Shown piece by piece: positions 61,265 to 64,000 of a DNA stretch of 64,000 nucleotides (within the stretch, counting starts at the first letter, position 1; each line of letters starts with the position of its first letter). Source of the DNA: Lingula anatina. Its lineage: Eukaryota; Brachiopoda; Lingulata; Lingulida; Lingulidae. The notes beneath the pieces were generated by a model. The model was given only the letters and a program-made list of their open reading frames with translations, was not told the DNA's origin and ran no database searches. The DNA lies in assembly GCF_001039355.2 (NCBI RefSeq), contig NW_019774748.1, positions 20,454 through 84,453 of the forward strand, given 5' to 3'. The position numbers were made by a program, and so were the translations under genes.

Positions 61265-64000
61265 ATGGCCGGCAGTTCACAGGACAATTCCCAGTGGCTG
61301 TCTGTCACAGAAGAAACGCTTTTTCTGCACGATGGATTAATTCGAGTGACAGATCTTGTTGAACTGCCCCATGATGTTAGTTCTGTTAGTGATCATGAAG
61401 TTGTAACTTTCGATTCAAAGAGCCCAGAAGAACTGAGTGAAAAACTAAAAACTGTCTGTGGAACGCAGAACAATGCATATACGAGACTTTTAGAATATAG
61501 ACTTAACGCCCTGAGAGGTCTTTGGAATGCTCAACGCCAAATTGCGATAGAAGAACAGAATGAGAGAAATATCTCGACACACGAAGAAACCATACAACTG
61601 CTGAAAAAACAGGGGTTGTGGAAAGAACCTGAGCAAGCTTCATTCTCAACAAGAGTTAGCCTGCTTTTGGTACTGCCCTTGCTACAGTCTCAGAGTAAAG
61701 TAGATGCAGAACTTTGTGGGGTGACAGCACAGCTGCTGTTAAACTGCCTGCGTGACTGTGCACCTTTGTCTTTATCAAAGGAACCAGCTGATTGCTTAAA
61801 TGGCATAGAGCAATTATTGTGTGGTTGGCTAGAAGAGGGATCAAAGGCAGGGAATGTGGAGGTTGCACAGATGGAAACAGCAGCCTCAGCACTAGTTGCT
61901 TTAGCATGTGCAAGGTCAGCTTGTGAAATAACACAAAATCATAAATGCAGATTTTGTTATTTTGGCAATGAGATATGCCAAAGCAGTTTTTCAATCCGCA
62001 AGTCAGACTTAATACATTGTACATTCAGTTACTTATGTTTTGTTTAAAGTTACATGACAAAAGCTATGAACTTTCTGTATACACTGTAACACATGAAATT
62101 TAACTAAGATGTATGTCTGTATAGAGGTATTATCTGGTATTATTGTATTAAATTTCTAATTTGTTTCCTAAGAGCATGTATTTTTAAATGCTCTCTCACA
62201 AGTACAGTAAATCGAGTTTCAGTAAATATTCTTATTTCTTTTTAAGGGGGCACCCAAAGACATTTATCCATACCATCCACTTGCTGCAGAACCTATCTCC
62301 ACTGGGCTACCTCCCTGTGGCAGACATTCTCCAGAAGCTGCTCAGTGTGGAAGGAGGCCAGGCTCAACCCAGTGCTGTGCTAGGCAGCAAACATATAGTT
62401 TGTTGGGGAGTGGAGGACATGCTGGGGACATCTGACAAAGATACTCAAGAGAGAGAGAAAGATAAAGGTATATGTTTGAGAAGTATAATTACTTTTAACT
62501 TTGTAACCATATTCTTTTTAGCTTTTTTTAACAGAGCAAAAGGTAGTGGTGCCCCCCTGTACACATGTAGATGTGCACGCACACACTCATACACACACAC
62601 ACACACACACACACTAATGCTCTGTAAAGCATTGTTAGTAAAAGTGTATTTTCACTTGGATACACATTGTGTGACCTTCTGTAAAAGAGATGCATCAGTG
62701 ACTGCTCCTTTGACTTAAATTATGTTCTCTAGAATTTATGTCCTCTGTGTTTCCTTACAGATGCAGTAGATCCATCCAGAAGTATCACCTGTGATGGAAA
62801 GTTTCTCTACACCACCAGTTCTACTGGTAAAGGTATTGCAAAGATAGGAACAGGGCTCCATGGCACTCTAAGGTTAGCTTTAAGCGGTTCCTCTTATAAA
62901 GCTTAGTAAAATTATATTGATGTTTTCAAAATGCAAATCTAGTTAGAAAGTAAGTTTATTACAAATGAAATTATGTGCAAAATAAGTATGACATAAGTAC
63001 AAAACTCAGAGAAATTTCAAGGATAATAATAATAAATAATAATAATTATAATACAGTGCATTTTTCGTTAGTTTAAGCACTTCTTCATTTAGTCACATAA
63101 GTTGATCGCCAATTGTCAATTGGTTATTTTTTTTTCAGGGGTTACATATATGCACGTAACCCTGATATTGGTCCAGGTATGCTAGCTTATGGAAATGGTC
63201 AGTTACTACACAGACCTACTTCTTATGATCAAGAAAAGGAATCCAAGAACTTTGCTCAACATATTGACTCATGCACTTTATTGGTAAGTGAAAGTGATGT
63301 TTTCTGTTTCATTATTGAAATGAATTGTGTTTTAGGTAAAGAAAATTCTTTATTGTATTAAATTTCCTGCATAAAATCTCTCTCAAATAAAGATATTACA
63401 ATTAATTAAATTGAATTATGTTTTTAAAAGAGATTGATGATATTTGCTTTCAACAGAAGATCCAAGTGGTCTTATTTTAAGCCGTTAAAAGTATTTGTTG
63501 CTGCTGTATAACAACAAGTTTATGCAATGATACCAATTGAAAAGTGATATATCATTTTCAGCCAATATCAGTCATCCCATTACCTGAGCAGTATGATGAT
63601 CCATCTTTGTCTGGAGGTGTTACTACAACAGTTGGGTTTACCAGTGATAGTATGACCTTCTACTGGATCTGGTGTCCAGGAAGTCTCAATGACAAAAGCA
63701 GCAAGGGACAGAGTGTGAACTTAGAAGCATTTAAATATAATGTGAGTGTATGATATGTTAGGACCCCTCTTGACAGTGTGAATGAAAGGTTGAAACAGAT
63801 ATTGTTACCATTAAAGTAAACTTTCAGTTTGTTGATGTTAAGACAATCATAGATTGACTTTTTAGTTTATGAGAAAATAATATGGATTAATTTTGTTACC
63901 TGTAGTATTTTTTGAAAGTTTAACTTTCTAAATAGAAAATTGAATCAAATCACTTTCCTGTAAAAATGTATTCAGAAGTTCTTAAGTTATCCCTTTTAGG
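61265..64000 (+). CDS. HECTD4: Probable HECTD4-type giant HECT ubiquitin ligase, 5' part (five exons, 436 aa)
   Basis: Coding exons 61265-61914, 62247-62467, 62761-62872, 63139-63283 and 63562-63741 join in frame. An acceptor (TTTTAG) at the very end implies a sixth exon at 64000. The protein starts MAGSSQDNSQWLSVTEETLF. It has a helical N-terminal region (AQLLLNCLRDCAPLSL), then a beta-propeller-like part with CDGKFLYTTSSTGKG, KIGTGLHGTLRGYIYARNP and FYWIWCPGSLNDKSSKGQS. This resembles the N-terminus of HECTD4 as I know it. Conserved linkage with ATXN2 supports the call, since both are on human 12q24. The catalytic HECT domain would lie far to the right. Other giant ligases or propeller proteins are possible, because only the N-terminus is visible. 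The upstream in-frame GTG at 61229 is not used as the start. Confidence 0.62.
62590..62614. repeat. (AC)n microsatellite
   Basis: A short AC run lies in the intron between exons 2 and 3 of the HECTD4-like gene. Confidence 0.85.

Overview
This is a stretch of nuclear DNA from a bilaterian invertebrate. Genes are split by short GT-AG introns, AT content is high, and protein families are those of animals. The AT-rich, polymorphic, moderately gene-dense texture fits a marine lophotrochozoan such as a mollusc, but the species cannot be fixed from sequence alone. Exon boundaries below were placed by hand from splice signals, reading phase and family resemblance.

Layout, left to right. (1) 516-2884 (+): the 3' half of TYW1, a tRNA wybutosine-pathway radical SAM enzyme. 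(2) 3310-4206 (-): an unrecognised single-exon 298-aa gene, with two perfect cAMP response elements upstream. (3) 4963-7056 (-): a complete intronless ANKUB1 orthologue. (4) 7.1-12.2 kb: mostly noncoding, with one possible stray exon and one copy of a dispersed 136-bp repeat. (5) 12263-15145 (-): a small four-exon gene of unknown family. It starts 98 bp from (6) 15244-17506 (+): a 3beta-HSD/NSDHL-type steroid dehydrogenase, followed by (7) 18849-21451 (+): a CYP17/CYP1-like cytochrome P450. (8) 23059-37322 (-): ataxin-2 (LSm, LsmAD, PAM2). (9) 40457-54441 (+): a TBC1D10/EPI64-type Rab GAP, head-to-head with ataxin-2. (10) 57612-60768 (-): RNF185, an ER E3 ligase. (11) 61265-end (+): the first five coding exons of a probable HECTD4 orthologue, head-to-head with RNF185.

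The most important structural observation concerns assembly. Ataxin-2 exons 7-12 (about 2.1 kb) and the 5' region plus seven exons of TBC1D10 (about 7.9 kb) each occur twice in tandem, with a single 'n' at the join. Shared exons differ only at synonymous sites, apart from a four-glutamine indel in ataxin-2. Introns differ by SNPs, microsatellite lengths and small indels. The duplicated ataxin-2 block is not compatible in reading phase with being spliced in tandem. The simplest reading is that two alleles of a heterozygous animal were assembled end to end. Counted once, the products are about 865-869 aa (ataxin-2) and 390 aa (TBC1D10).

The genes are not an operon or an obvious pathway, with two local exceptions. 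The dehydrogenase and P450 are adjacent, on one strand, and of steroid-metabolising families. The ATXN2/TBC1D10/RNF185/HECTD4 block joins genes found on human 12q24 and 22q12, so it probably preserves ancestral linkage. I did not find a convincing novel defence, mobile or RNA-guided system here.
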